This document shows, piece by piece, positions 24,001 to 35,152 of a stretch of 64,000 nucleotides of DNA. A model generated the notes under the pieces. It searched no databases. It had not been told where the DNA came from and was given only the letters and a program-made list of their open reading frames with translations. A program made the position numbers and the translations under genes. The stretch lies in the NCBI GenBank assembly GCA_905250115.1, contig CAJNOI010000110.1, positions 124,001 through 188,000 of the forward strand, written 5' to 3'. Position 1 is the first letter of the stretch, and each line of letters starts with the position of its first letter. Origin of the DNA: Adineta steineri. Lineage: Eukaryota > Rotifera > Eurotatoria > Adinetida > Adinetidae.

Positions 24001-24274
24001 AAAGATCTTTAAATCGTTTCTAATTAAGATATCGATTAATATTAAACAATCTGAATATGAGTAATTTCCTTTTCTAAAAGATTAGATTTTGTTGTAATGA
24101 TAATATAATAAATAACTTACATGGTATTTCGTTTCCACAATTTAATTGTTTATAATCGTAATATAATAATGAACCTGTTAATCCTCCATATTTAGTTTTT
24201 GGTGAACTAATTAATAATGAACGTATTTCTTGTTTAATAGTTTCATAGAGTTTCTGTTTTTCATTATCTCGCAT
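21012..24274 (-). CDS. LOTUS (OST-HTH) domain protein, 453 aa
   Basis: Thirteen minus-strand exons close in one frame: 24121-24274, 22980-23158, 22774-22819, 22673-22723, 22585-22616, 22485-22530, 22186-22427, 22089-22137, 21954-22037, 21853-21903, 21739-21798, 21378-21430, 21012-21326. Residues ~7-80 form a LOTUS domain: EIRSLLISSP...GGLTGSLLYYDYKQL...EIPYKELGFHSVLSLLNSMPDVV. The family includes Oskar, TDRD5/7 and MARF1, and binds Vasa-type helicases or G-quadruplex RNA in germ-plasm and piRNA biology. The middle (~110-345) is Asn/Gln/Ser-rich and probably disordered. The last ~100 residues are helical and charged (LEEYEKLFQLNTL), perhaps a coiled coil. Intron 1 is 962 bp, far longer than its neighbours. 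The other LOTUS gene lies directly upstream on the same strand. Confidence 0.8.
23159..24120. other. oversized intron of the 453-aa LOTUS gene
   Basis: The intron is 962 bp where other introns of this gene are 50-310 bp. Its centre (about 23310-23970) is richer in GC and less T-rich than usual here, for example AAACGGGGACATCCCAGCAA near 23830. This suggests inserted DNA, but I find no terminal repeats or ORF to name it. Confidence 0.45.
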
Positions 24275-24543
24275 ATTTTCTTTTTACTTTTTTGTTTTCT
24301 TTCTGCAAACAAAATAGATCAAAGGATGAATCTCACATCTAGATATATATATATATGTATTTTATTCTTCGTTTTTTTTTTGTTTATATATCTGTTAGTA
24401 AAACAAAAGCTTAATTAAATCATAAACGCAAATGTCTAATATATAAAAAAATAAAAATTGTTTCTTCTTCAGGATTTCACAATATGTATAAAAACAACAA
24501 ACAAACAAACAAAAGGGAAAATTTAAGATAAAAGAATAATAAT

Positions 24544-25900
24544 TTAACAAATTTTTAACAGATAAATACCAAGAAAAACAAATGAAATAACAACAGTGAA
24601 AAGAAATATATATGCATCAATTATATGAAATGAATATGTTTTCGATAATGTTGTTGTTGATGTTGATGTACTTATCGATCGATTAAGACGACCAGATGAC
24701 ACTTTTAATAGTGTCTTATCCTAAAATACATTCAAATACATATATATTTTAAAGATAAATTAGAAGAATTAGCTCGTCTAAAGATTCGTTCAACTGATTT
24801 TTAATTCTATTAAAAAATATTTACTCTAGTTAATGAACGTTTATTATTTTCATCATTATCATCATCATCCTGAGAAATGATTCTTCGTTGAACTGGTTGA
24901 TATTGATTTTCACATTTAACAAATGATGAATCTTTGAGTTTTTCCTAAAATGAATAAAATTTAGTATTTTATAGAAAATGGAATATGTAAATAATTACCA
25001 ATGAAAGGCGAACAGTTGGTAATGGTAAAAATGGATTAGATACAAATTGAATAGCTTCTTCGTTACTCTCCTCTGAATTTATTTGTTTTTCCATTAATGG
25101 AATTTGTTCATTTGATTGTGGTGTTTGCTAAAAGAAAAATTATTAGATAAGAATTTATTTGTTTTTGTTCTAATATTATAAAATATACCCAAGCATTGGT
25201 ATTAAAACGATTCGAATTATTTGGTGTTAATGGACGTTCATTTTGTACATCATCATTTGATGGTTCATTTTCATTTTCATTAACTGATGAAATATTTTGT
25301 TCTTGTTCATTCAATGATACATGATGATCCTTAAATTAATAAAAAAGAAAATTTTAATTTCTAAGAAGAAGAAAAAACAACGATTTTCTTACAAAAAAGA
25401 TATAATCATGAGATGTTACATGTTGATCTTCAAGTGTATTCGTTGAATGATGTTGACGAGAAAAACTTGTACTACCTTCTATTATATAAAATTCTTTATT
25501 TAAATAACAAGATGGTTTATTGAATAAAAACATACGTCGTTGTTCTCGTTTTTGTTGTCGAAGCTAAAATATTATTTTGAATTAAAAGAAAAAAGATTTT
25601 CTTTTGAAAAATAATTACTTTGACTGCTGAATAAACATAAGCAGGTTCACGACGTAAATCAATTGCAAATAGACGTTGATCACTACTAAGTAAATCAAGT
25701 AATGATCGATAACCTAATAAACGATAAGGTATTTCTGCATTTTCATGTCGTTGTCGGTAATAACGAAAAAGTTCAGCTTGAGTTAAATAACCACGTTTCG
25801 AACTTGTGATGTATGAATGAAGTTCATTCATTGTTTCACAATAAACACGAGGATCAATGGGCATTAAATGAGTAGGAGATGAAGAAGAAGAAACAGACAT
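24544..25900 (-). CDS. LOTUS (OST-HTH) domain protein with C-terminal membrane anchor, 320 aa
   Basis: Seven exons (25619-25900, 25536-25563, 25393-25478, 25189-25329, 24999-25127, 24825-24944, 24544-24720) join to 320 aa; exon 2 is only 28 nt. Residues ~22-94 are a LOTUS domain: MNELHSYITSS...YLTQAELFRYYRQRH...IPYRLLGYRSLLDLLSSD, ending in a strand (PAYVYSAVK). A basic stretch (LRQQKREQR) follows, then an acidic, Asn/Gln-rich linker to about residue 290. The C terminus has one hydrophobic segment, about 295-317 (AYIFLFTVVISFVFLGIYLL), with only KIC after it: a tail anchor. LOTUS proteins usually recruit Vasa-like helicases to germ granules; a tail-anchored form would place this at a mitochondrial or ER surface (inference). 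Adjacent to and co-directional with the second LOTUS gene, 269 bp apart. Confidence 0.8.
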
Positions 25901-26286
25901 TTTTTATTATGAGGAGAGTATTTGACGAAAAAACAATTAAATTAAATGGGAATGAACGAAAGAAAAGAGAGCCAGAATATATTGGGTACTAAATGGATCT
26001 TTAGTTTAATTTACCTCTATATCATTAACGAAATTCTTTGTTTCAATCAACTTAATTATTAAGTCAATTCGATACAATAAACTTTTTACAAAAAAAAATT
26101 ATTTCAAATTTTGATTATAAACAGTCGATAAGATAAATAGATTACTATGTGCGACATCTATCTTAAATATATGTTCAGTATATAAATATTCATTCCTTAT
26201 AGTTAAAAAACATCTGTTGTAAATTAGAATGAATTTATTTATAAAGAAATATTTTTGTTATATTATAATATAAAAAAGAATGTAGT
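25901..26286. other. non-coding spacer
   Basis: AT-rich spacer between the LOTUS gene start and the Kv channel stop, probably with the LOTUS promoter. Nothing else seen. Confidence 0.4.
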
Positions 26287-28298
26287 CTATTCTTCAGGTA
26301 TGGAATTGAGTTCAACTTCAGTTGGTATTTGATGATCTGAAGAATCTATTTCCGAAGTTGTTAATTTCAAATAAATTTGTTCTCCACTATTTTGAATGAG
26401 TTCTGTTAATTCTTTCATAAGTTCGTTTGCCGTTTGTTGTGTAGATTTATTATTTGTTTTATTATCTTGAATTGATATAATAAATTGAATATTAGCCGAT
26501 GATATTTTAGGATCAAAATATCTTCTATATTTAGTCATTGATGTTACTGAAGGAACTGGTCTTAGTGGTGCAAGTATTCCACTAAATATACTTCTTTTTG
26601 TTCCACTTAATCTTGTATTTATAAAATCTTGTTTTTCTTCATGTTCATTATCTGATGATTCGACTACGGATAAAATTTGTTCAGGAAAATATTTTCGTCG
26701 ATTATAAATACGTTGATAACGATCAACAAGTACTGAAACAAGTATGCTACTTGTAGCAACACCAAAAAAAGCACATGCACAACCAAATACTCGTCCAGTT
26801 GCCGTTATAGGATACATATCACCATATCTAGTTTTAAAAGAAATAGAAATTTTTCTAATACTCTAGAAACTGTAATAAATACATACCCAACTGTTGTAAT
26901 AGTTTGTATTCCCCAATAAGTTGCTTTTGGAATTGAATCAAAGACTAAACCGTTGACATCTTGTTCAACATAATACGTCGCAGCTCCAAATAAAAATCCC
27001 ATTGTAGTTAATATAACAATCATAATAATAAAATCAACAAATGATTCTTTTAATGTTGTACTAAGTACACGTAAAGATTTTAATTGTCGAAATATTAAAT
27101 AGATTTTAAATATACGTAAAAATCTTAATATTCGAAAGATTCGTAAACCAGCAAAACTATTACCATTTAAATCTGTTTCTTTCCCAGCTAATACAAGTCC
27201 TATAAATATATAATATGGTACAATTGCACCTAAATCAATCCAATTAACAATTGATATGACAAATTTATAATAGGATGGTGTACTAATTAAACGTAAAAGA
27301 AATTCAATTGTAAAATAAGATACACATATTGTTTGAATAATAAAAAATGGTGAAGAAAATATTGCATAACATATTGGATGTTCAGTTGTTAATATTGTTG
27401 TATTTTCTTCTTTTGCACATCGACTATTCCATTTATCATCATAGGATGGTAAACTTTCAACAGCTAATTCAATAGATGATAAAATAGTTAATAACATTGA
27501 AAGAAAATAAAGAATTTTAGCAACTAATGAATGTTGAGGATATTCTAAATAAAACCAAATATATCGACGCCATGCTAAATTTGGTAAATCAATATATTTA
27601 ACGATAGATACGTTTTCTAATTTATTTATTTGTGAAATTGCATGTTGACCTAAATCAAAAAATGAAACTTCTTCTAAAAATGTATCTAATGGAACATAAT
27701 CTGGTCTTCGTAAACGTCCATTCGATTGATAATAATAAAGTATGGCTTCAAAACAATCACGATGACGATCAAAAAAATATTCATTTTTTTCTTCATTCCA
27801 ATAATATTTTCGTTTTCGTTTATTACCCAATAATGTATTAGGATAATTTTCAAGTGTAGATAAATGTGTTTGATAACGATTACCACTAACATTAATTGTT
27901 ATGATATTACGTTGTTTATTAATTTTATTTTTTTCTGATGTTAAACGATGATCATGTGGTGCAACATGAATTAAACTTTCACCATTACGAGGTAGAATTT
28001 TACTATAATATAAGAAGAAAAATTTAATTTTATAATTGAAGAAGATAATGCAAAAAAAATATTACTTGATAGAAGTTCGTCGATGATTTAATGAAATTGG
28101 AGCACTATTTCGTCGTTTAGAAATATTATGTTTTAAACTAAAATAAAACTGAAAATAAATTGTATCTATTTCTATAGAGTTTCAAACTGACCGATGCATT
28201 TTATATCCAGGATTATTTTGTTTCGATAATGAAGATTGAACAGTATCATCATTCATATTACTAGACTGATTTTGATCAATATTCGTGTGACTATTCAT
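26287..28298 (-). CDS. Shaker-like voltage-gated potassium channel subunit
   Basis: Exons 28192-28298, 28066-28137, 26887-28002 and 26287-26827 give 611 aa. Residues ~92-190 are the T1/BTB tetramerisation domain (ITINVSGNRYQTHLSTL, then GRLRRPDYVPLDTFLEEVSFFDLG, very Kv1-like). Six membrane segments follow; S4 has regularly spaced charges in GLRIFRILRFLRIFKIYLIF. The pore filter TTVGYGD (429-435) is split by the last intron. The S6 hinge normally PVP in Kv1-4 reads SSILVSVLV here, so the motif is lost. The cytosolic tail (~150 aa) is Ser/Thr-rich and unlike known tails. It should form a tetrameric K+ channel in excitable-cell membranes; whether it opens alone or acts as a modulatory subunit is uncertain. 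Confidence 0.9.
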
Positions 28299-28941
28299 TT
28301 TTATAATGATTATTATATATAGATATATAATACTCACGGTGATAAATGAAGAAAGATACAGAGAGAAAGGAAGGAAAAAAACAAGCGATATATACAAGGT
28401 TTATCCATCATATAAATAATATATGAATGAAACAAATGTCAAAAAAATAATTCATTGAACCGTTTACGATATTTTTATACATTAAATAATGAATCAAATG
28501 AATAAATTTATATTATTCATATTCGATTTTTATTCTAAAATGAAAAGTGCATTTAATTAGAAATTTATAGTAAAGTATACAATATTGCATTAATGTCCAT
28601 TTATTAATTATACTTAATACCTTTTTAATTCATTTATCATATTTAAACTAGTTTTTTTTCTTTTTCTCTATTTTTACTTATTTATAATGTATTATTTGTA
28701 TTTGGCAAGGACTTTGTCCATATTTATCTGTTATTCATAACATGTAACTGCCTTCTTCGAGACAATTATTATTTAAATTGAATCAAAGCTGATATTATAT
28801 AAATAATGTCTTTGACAATATAATAATATAAGATAGAAGAAAATTTATTTATTTTAAACTGTTCACATGATATTACATTTATTTTAACAAGTAAAACTCT
28901 TAGTAATCGTATGAAATTGTCTTTGTATATATATTAGTCTG
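28299..28941. other. non-coding spacer
   Basis: AT-rich, no exon recognised. It separates the Kv channel 5' end from the 3' end of the first NHL gene. Confidence 0.4.
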
Positions 28942-30605
28942 TTAAGTCATAGTAAAGCGTAGTATACGATTGTTACTCCTATCGTTCACGTACAGATAAG
29001 TTTCGTTATGATTCAAAAATGTATTGGATGGATTATTTAATAGCATCAAACTAGTGCCACTATTAGCAGTCACGCCTGCTAATGTTTCTCCATATGTAGC
29101 TCCAAGATTCCATTGTTGTATTCGATGGTTGTTATAATCAGCAATGTAGAGCGCTCCTGTCTTGTTTGAAACATATACACCAAAGGGTGTATCTAATTGA
29201 TTGCTAGCAGATCCTTGACCATTTCCACCAGCAACTGTTGTACCATTCATTGAAATACCTAATTGAAAACGCTGGATTCTATGGTTATTCGAGTCAGCGA
29301 CATACAGATAAGAGTTAAATTCATCAAGATAAATACCAACAGGTAAATTAAGCTGCTGAGGGCTATTACCGGCAGTACCATTACCAGCGGCATAAGAGCC
29401 GTTGCTAGCATTCGATGCCCATTTCATCACACGATGATTATAATAATCACTCACATAAAGATTTCCTAATGAATCAACAACTACCCCAGATGGACCATTT
29501 AAAGTGCTTGCCGTATTTCCACTGACACTACTAGTTCCTGCTACCAGACTGCCAGAAGTTGCATTTTTTGACCACAACATGACACGATTATATAAAGAAT
29601 CACTAGCATAAATATTATGTGATGCATCAACATATATTCCCGATACTGCACCCAGTTGAGTATTGCTAGTACCGGATATTCCTGTGCCAGCTACTATACT
29701 GCCAACTAAAGATCCTTGATGTAACTTGATCACTCGGGCATTCATTAGATCACCAACATAAATTGTTTCATTAATACTCACATACAGTCCTACTGGACTA
29801 TTCAAAGCATTCAGACTATTTCCTGCCGTGCCATTACCATAACCACCAACGAGAACACCAATTTGAAACGTTGATGCTACAAAATAGAATGAAAGTATGA
29901 TAATATTCCTGATTGCATCTTGCTTAAGAAAAAAGGCAAATATATTAAATAACTTATCTTAACTTCATTTACAAAATACTAGCCAACTCAGGAAAGTCAC
30001 CTATTTCTATTCTATGAAAATAATGAACAGTAATACTTACGACCACATTGTTGACGTGGTAAACATGTATAATTAAGATCATATCGACATTCTGTACTAT
30101 TCATACATACACCTCCAAGTAGTTTTTGGCTTTGACATATTGATCCATCAAAATATGTATTTATTTCACATTGACATGTATTATTAATACATCTCATATA
30201 TCGACTTCCTTCACACAATGGACATGATTGACCATGATTAATAAACTGTTCTGCATTGTATTTTCTTGACCCAACACGAGATTGCGGAGATGAAGAAGGT
30301 ATAATTGAACCCATAGTTATTATATTACCTTGAAAAAGACGACATAAAAGTGATTGATCATTAAAATCAAATATGCGACAATTGCCATTTGAATGACATG
30401 TTTGTGCACAAGAAAATAATGATTTTGTATTGATTTGAGACAAAAAGAGTGCTTGATAATTGACAGGTGAGAACTGAAAACCAGGAGAAGATATATTCAT
30501 GGATGATTGCCAATCAAGAGGAATACTTTGACCATGCATTGTTGTTAGTATGCAAGTGCAGAAGAAGAATACACCGTAGCATAATTTTATTATAGTGAAA
30601 TACAT
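28942..30605 (-). CDS. secreted PAN/apple + NHL-propeller protein, paralogue 1
   Basis: Two exons (30041-30605, 28942-29876) give 499 aa; phase 1 junction at residue 189. Start at 30605 is chosen because it is conserved in all four paralogues; an in-frame ATG at 30665 would add 20 residues. Residues 1-27 are a signal peptide. About 40-125 form a PAN/apple-like domain (CAQTCHSNGNCRIFDF, then CRLF). A Cys-rich EGF-like region follows (CPLCEGSRYMRC, CQCEINTYFDG, GVCMNSTECRYDLNYTCLP). Exon 2 encodes six NHL blades with cores such as IYVGDLMNARV, IYASDSLYNRV, LYVSDYYNHRV, LYVADSNNHRI, LYIADYNNHRI and LYVNDRSNNRI. NHL propellers bind proteins, RNA or sugars; an extracellular adhesion or recognition role is inferred. 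It is the most divergent copy. Confidence 0.85.
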
Positions 30606-30983
30606 TCTAAAAAACAAAGAAATGTTTATGAGTATTATTTTAATGATAATGTAGAATGGATTCATAAAATATTCATTGTGAGACTTTTGAACTTAGACTA
30701 TCATATTTACCAAGGAGTAATCGAGCTTTCTAGTTACATATGAACTAGTTTTCAGTTGATAGTGTAGATATAGCACATATACTGCTTTTGTCTATAGCCT
30801 GTAGAGGATACAGCTAAAAATAACGCTAAACTATATTTTAAAAATGAAAACAACCATAACAATGAGTACTATGCACTGGCATTTATGTTCTAGAAGGACG
30901 AATAGATAATCTTTCTATGAAAAAGTAAGCGAAAATCAATTGTATTTCTCTAAAAATCATTAAACAATGCAACAAGACACTAA

Positions 30984-31786
30984 CAGTGTTTCTAATAGCA
31001 AGTGTACCAAGCATAATAAAAATGTACAGAACACTTGCTCCTCTCGAAATACACGCTGCGGTACACTTGCCCTAAAAACTAGAGTGTACGAAATACACTT
31101 TGTTCAATAAAATAATACTTTGCTTCTAATTCTGAGAATTTTTAAGAATAATGTGAATTTTAAAAGTTATGTCTAAACAATGAGACATTGTGATCTCTCT
31201 TGATACAAATTATCATTTGTCTTCTATGATATCTGCTCCATCTGATGCAGTTCATTTATGTATATGAATCGGTCCTCTGTTCGTTATATATCATACTAGC
31301 GGGGATATCCGCTGCGAGTTCAAAGCCCCCAAACTAAAAATTTCGTATGTTAGGAATCGACACAGGATTTAAAAAGGATTGTTCTCGAAATTTTTCTTCT
31401 ACAACCACAACGTATCCTGCCATGCACATCTGAGATAAAACAAATTTTCCTATGTAGCATTCCAAATCCGCCTGTTTTGTTACAGTTCCCGCTGCAAAAT
31501 AATTAAATTTAAGCACCTTCCGTATCCGACCCCCTCTCCACTTTTCCTTGTATATGCAAAAGTGTTATAAACGGTTTGGTGACGTTAGCTAATACAGAGA
31601 CTGAATGCATAGCGAACAGACAGACAGACACTCTTCTTTATATATATATAGATAGATAGGTATAGATTAAATGTCATATACACTTTGATACACTTGGCAT
31701 ACGAAAACAAGATGTACACATACACTTGGCTAAGAAAAATAAAATGTACATATACATTTTGTTTTAGATTTCTATTAGAAACCCTG
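30984..31786. mobile_element. hAT-like non-autonomous element (803 bp)
   Basis: Terminal inverted repeats read CAGTGTTTCTAATAG at the left and CAGGGTTTCTAATAG (reverse complement) at the right, 14 of 15 identical. The element is flanked by a perfect 8-bp direct repeat GACACTAA (30976-30983 and 31787-31794). The homologous place in the paralogous block near 38910-38930 has one GACACTAA and no insert. CAG-starting TIRs with 8-bp duplications are typical of hAT elements. No transposase ORF is present. Confidence 0.85.
31290..31665 (+). repeat. retroelement-tail-like segment nested in the hAT-like element
   Basis: Begins around ATACTAGCGGGGATATCCGC and ends with GACAGACAGACACTC and a TATATATATAGATAG tail, similar to the fragment at 2690-2836. 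The layout recalls 3' ends of RTE-like LINEs or related SINEs ('ACTAGC..CCCG' to 'GACA'n and 'TATATAGAT'). The class is inferred from resemblance only. Confidence 0.4.
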
Positions 31787-32820
31787 GACACTAATAAGCT
31801 TATTCATGTTAATTAGTCGAAACTAAGTATGATTTTTCTTTATTCAGCTTAATCGATGTAATACAAGAACTGAATCATAAAAATTAGTTAATAAATATGA
31901 TGGCAAATAATAAAGGAAAGCAAACTAACTAAGTCATTTTCATTTTTACATTACCTTGTCTTAAAAGTTGAACCGAGTAGAAAAAGATTTAAAACAAACT
32001 GAGACAAAGAAAAGAGAAATATCAAGTAGTTGAGAAAGAAGAAAAATAAAATAGAAAAAATCTAGTCGGTTGTTTTACTAAATCACATGATGTATTCTTA
32101 TGCTATTATGGTCTATATAGAAATGGAAAACCTTTTAGTGCACTTGGAAAAGTGACCTTTATGATCTGAGATTGGTTTTTTCTTTCTTTAGTATTCTACT
32201 TCAGGATCTACCTTTTGAAATTTAGATGTAAAGTAATTAATTTATTTATAAAACATATTACATAACAGAAAAATACAAGTATTTCTATATGAATATATCT
32301 TTCTTCAAAAATATCATCATATCAAAATTGTTTTCATCAGATGATAATATCTAAAAATGAGATTTGTTTAAATGTCAGAGTAAAAATATTTCAGGATAAC
32401 ATGGTTTAAATTCATTTCTAGTTTTATAAGAATATCATAGAATTATTAAATTTAGTCTTTTGAATATTTCACATTTCTATTAATGGCACTTATAATAACA
32501 GAGTGAAAAATTATTTTGATAGTTTTCATTGAATTTATTTTAAAATGAAATTTATTTCTGAGTAAATGCTAATCTTGTATCTAAGACAAATATTCTGTTA
32601 GATCTTGTTTAAGTAAACAAGAAAATGCATTAGTATAATTGTTCTCTCATTCTTAAAATGCCCTCGAAAAACGAGATGAAATAAAAACATAAAACATTCA
32701 TTATATGAAGACTTAAAGTAAAAAAGTGTTTTTTCTTATTCATTAAATAGATGTGAATTCATTTAAATGATATAAAAGGAAAAATATCTTAAACGGTTTG
32801 CGATATCGTCGTTCTAAAAT

Positions 32821-32890
32821 GTGTAGATAAGGGTGTCAATGTGATTAAGCAGCAGTCCATCATATGGATACACACCGACACTTAAGATAG
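32821..32890. repeat. G-rich/C-rich hairpin, NHL-upstream copy 1
   Basis: Contains GATTAAGCAGCAG flanked by a GT-rich left part and ACACACCGACAC on the right. The same sequence recurs at 39971-40037 and 48325-48390. Confidence 0.55.
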
Positions 32891-32990
32891 GATGTCACGT
32901 TAAATACTGTTTCTAGTATTAAATACTGTCTTACTATCTTTTAAGTATGCACTGTTAAATCATCTCCTTTGAAATATTTCATATATATGT

Positions 32991-35152
32991 ATAGGAAGAA
33001 ATAAGTGATATTTTATTACTTTTCTTGAAATACAACAAAAATATAAAATTTACGTTGATTATCAATGTCTTTCCTTTGATTTGTTTGATAGTGTCGAAAA
33101 CATCTAAATGTAATTGGACATTCACCTTGTGACCACAACTCTCAAAGGGTAAATGTCATTTGATATACCTTTTGATGAAAAATATTGGTTCTTATGTTCT
33201 AGTACACACATATAGTAATATCATGAAATTACGTAAATATCATAACACAGCACAATAAAGAGCATATATATATATATTGAGAAAAATATATAATCTATGA
33301 ATACAATAACAATAACAATAACAATAACAACAAAACCGGTTTCATGTATGAGTTGTCTATGAATGAATGTTTCGATAGTGCAAAGATACGTAAGAATGAA
33401 TATAATAAACATTGTGGAAGTTAAAAATTGTCTTTTCATATGAAATCATCTGTTTAGGAACATTCCAGTCTAAGAATGATGTTCATGATTCATATTTCAC
33501 TGTTTTTCTTCGTAGATTTTGATGATACATGTGTATTTCTTTAGACATAAAAAGATTGATTATATTTATAAAAAAAATGAGATGAGCGGTTGAATGTTGT
33601 AGAAAGAGATAAGTATGTATTGCATAGATACAAGAACTAATCAAGTCAATCATAAATGTTAGGTCTAATGCAACTGATCAGTGAATAGGATGAGATAGAA
33701 ATATTGAACAGCTAGCATTCTATGAATTTATCGTGCTCAGAAACATTAAGATGTTCTTAGTTGTATACAATCATAGTTCGATAATAAATATTGATTGTTA
33801 AGAAATGTATTGAGTTAATATACTATAATAGTAAAAGAATGTAAAGTAATCTTCACAGGTTTTCATTAGGAAAATGGTTTTCATCGAAAATATAACTAGA
33901 CATAAGACATAGTTTTGTATATCATATGCACTGATGAACACTCCATTGAATCTATGCGACTAAAATTGATGCGATTCTTTTCTCTTTTTCCATAGCTCAT
34001 TCTATTTTTCAAGTATTTTAAACTGCAAACAACAATGATTAATTATTTTTTTAAATAAAAACTATGCACAAATAGTGAAAGAAGGGATTAATACTTTAAT
34101 TCTTGTGCAAGAAGAAAAAAATATCATCAATCGAAATCTGTCTTCAATTTAACTTGTTTCAAACTATGATAATCAACTTCTTAGTTGAATAGATTTTGAA
34201 AACGTATGATGACAACACAAGTTTAAAAGAACATAATATACATCAATTATTAATTAGATTCCATGAAATAGAAACAATACGAAACAAAATAAAAATTAAC
34301 ATAAAATATAATTACATAGAAATATTTAGAGTAATTATTGCAATATTGTCAACAAATGATCCATTCGAGTAAACAATGCTGTTGACTGATTTATTACACA
34401 TCGTTTAAACTCAATTGAAAAATGAGCAAGAACATAACATAATTTTATACGAAACGTCTTTGATGGTAATGAATAAATATAAAACGATATCTGAAAAATA
34501 TTAGTTTAAATCACCCTAGGAAAAGCTTTTTTACGAAAAAATTTGTTTTGTATAAAGTTTGATCAAAGGTAATTGGGATCGGGGAATCGATTGGTGTGAT
34601 CAGTTTTTTAAAATTTTATTTATATGAAGATAAAGATTCTTTGATTTTATCTGATTATTCATTAGAAAAGGATAATATAAAATCTATGCACTCTACCTAT
34701 GAAAACGTGTATTCAGAAACTTGGGGGTATTGGGAGGGGGGGGTAGACGCAAATATTCGATTTATACAATATCTACAGACAATCCTACCATTCTCTGCAA
34801 CAACTTTTTTGTCATCCTCAATCACTCTAAGAGTGTTCCACTATGAGATAAAAGCATATTACTTTTAATGAATAAATAAATAATGACTAAATGAATAATG
34901 AATAAACGAAAGAGTAAGAAGTATTGAAAGTGTGAGTTATGTTCTCGATTATGGTCTGTTTGTTCTATTTCAATTCAATACATAATTAATCTTAATTGGC
35001 TATTGATTATCTCGTTGAGAATGATTATTAGTCACTTCATATTGATCATATACAGAACATAACGGACGATGAATAAAGTGCGTATATATATTGTCTATAT
35101 TCAACTCAGTACATATATCATTATCAAAGTGAATAAAATTATATAATTGTAA
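32991..35152. other. non-coding spacer with microsatellite
   Basis: No exon recognised. An AATAAC-type microsatellite lies at about 33303-33331. Around 34535-34610 a stretch containing AAAGTTTGATCAAAG and GGGGAATCGATTGG resembles one arm of the palindromic element at 63156-63504. A 90-codon open frame at 34596-34868 overlaps this repeat and shows no domain, so it is not called a gene. Confidence 0.45.

Larger units (their letters stand above)
30606..32990. repeat. duplicated upstream block, copy 1
   Basis: From the start of paralogue 1 up to about 32990 this DNA aligns by eye with 38542-40120 and with 45555-48400. Shared stretches include ACATATGAACTAGTTTTCAG and GCTTATTCATGTTAATTAG. Copy 1 differs by the 803-bp insertion at 30984-31786. 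No coding exon is seen. Confidence 0.75.

Noticed and set aside
33303..33331. CRISPR-like or regulatory repeat
   Set aside because: A plain AATAAC-type microsatellite without spacers.
34596..34868. 90-codon ORF on the plus strand
   Set aside because: No domain, no splice partners, AT-driven composition, and it overlaps a repeat resembling a foldback arm.
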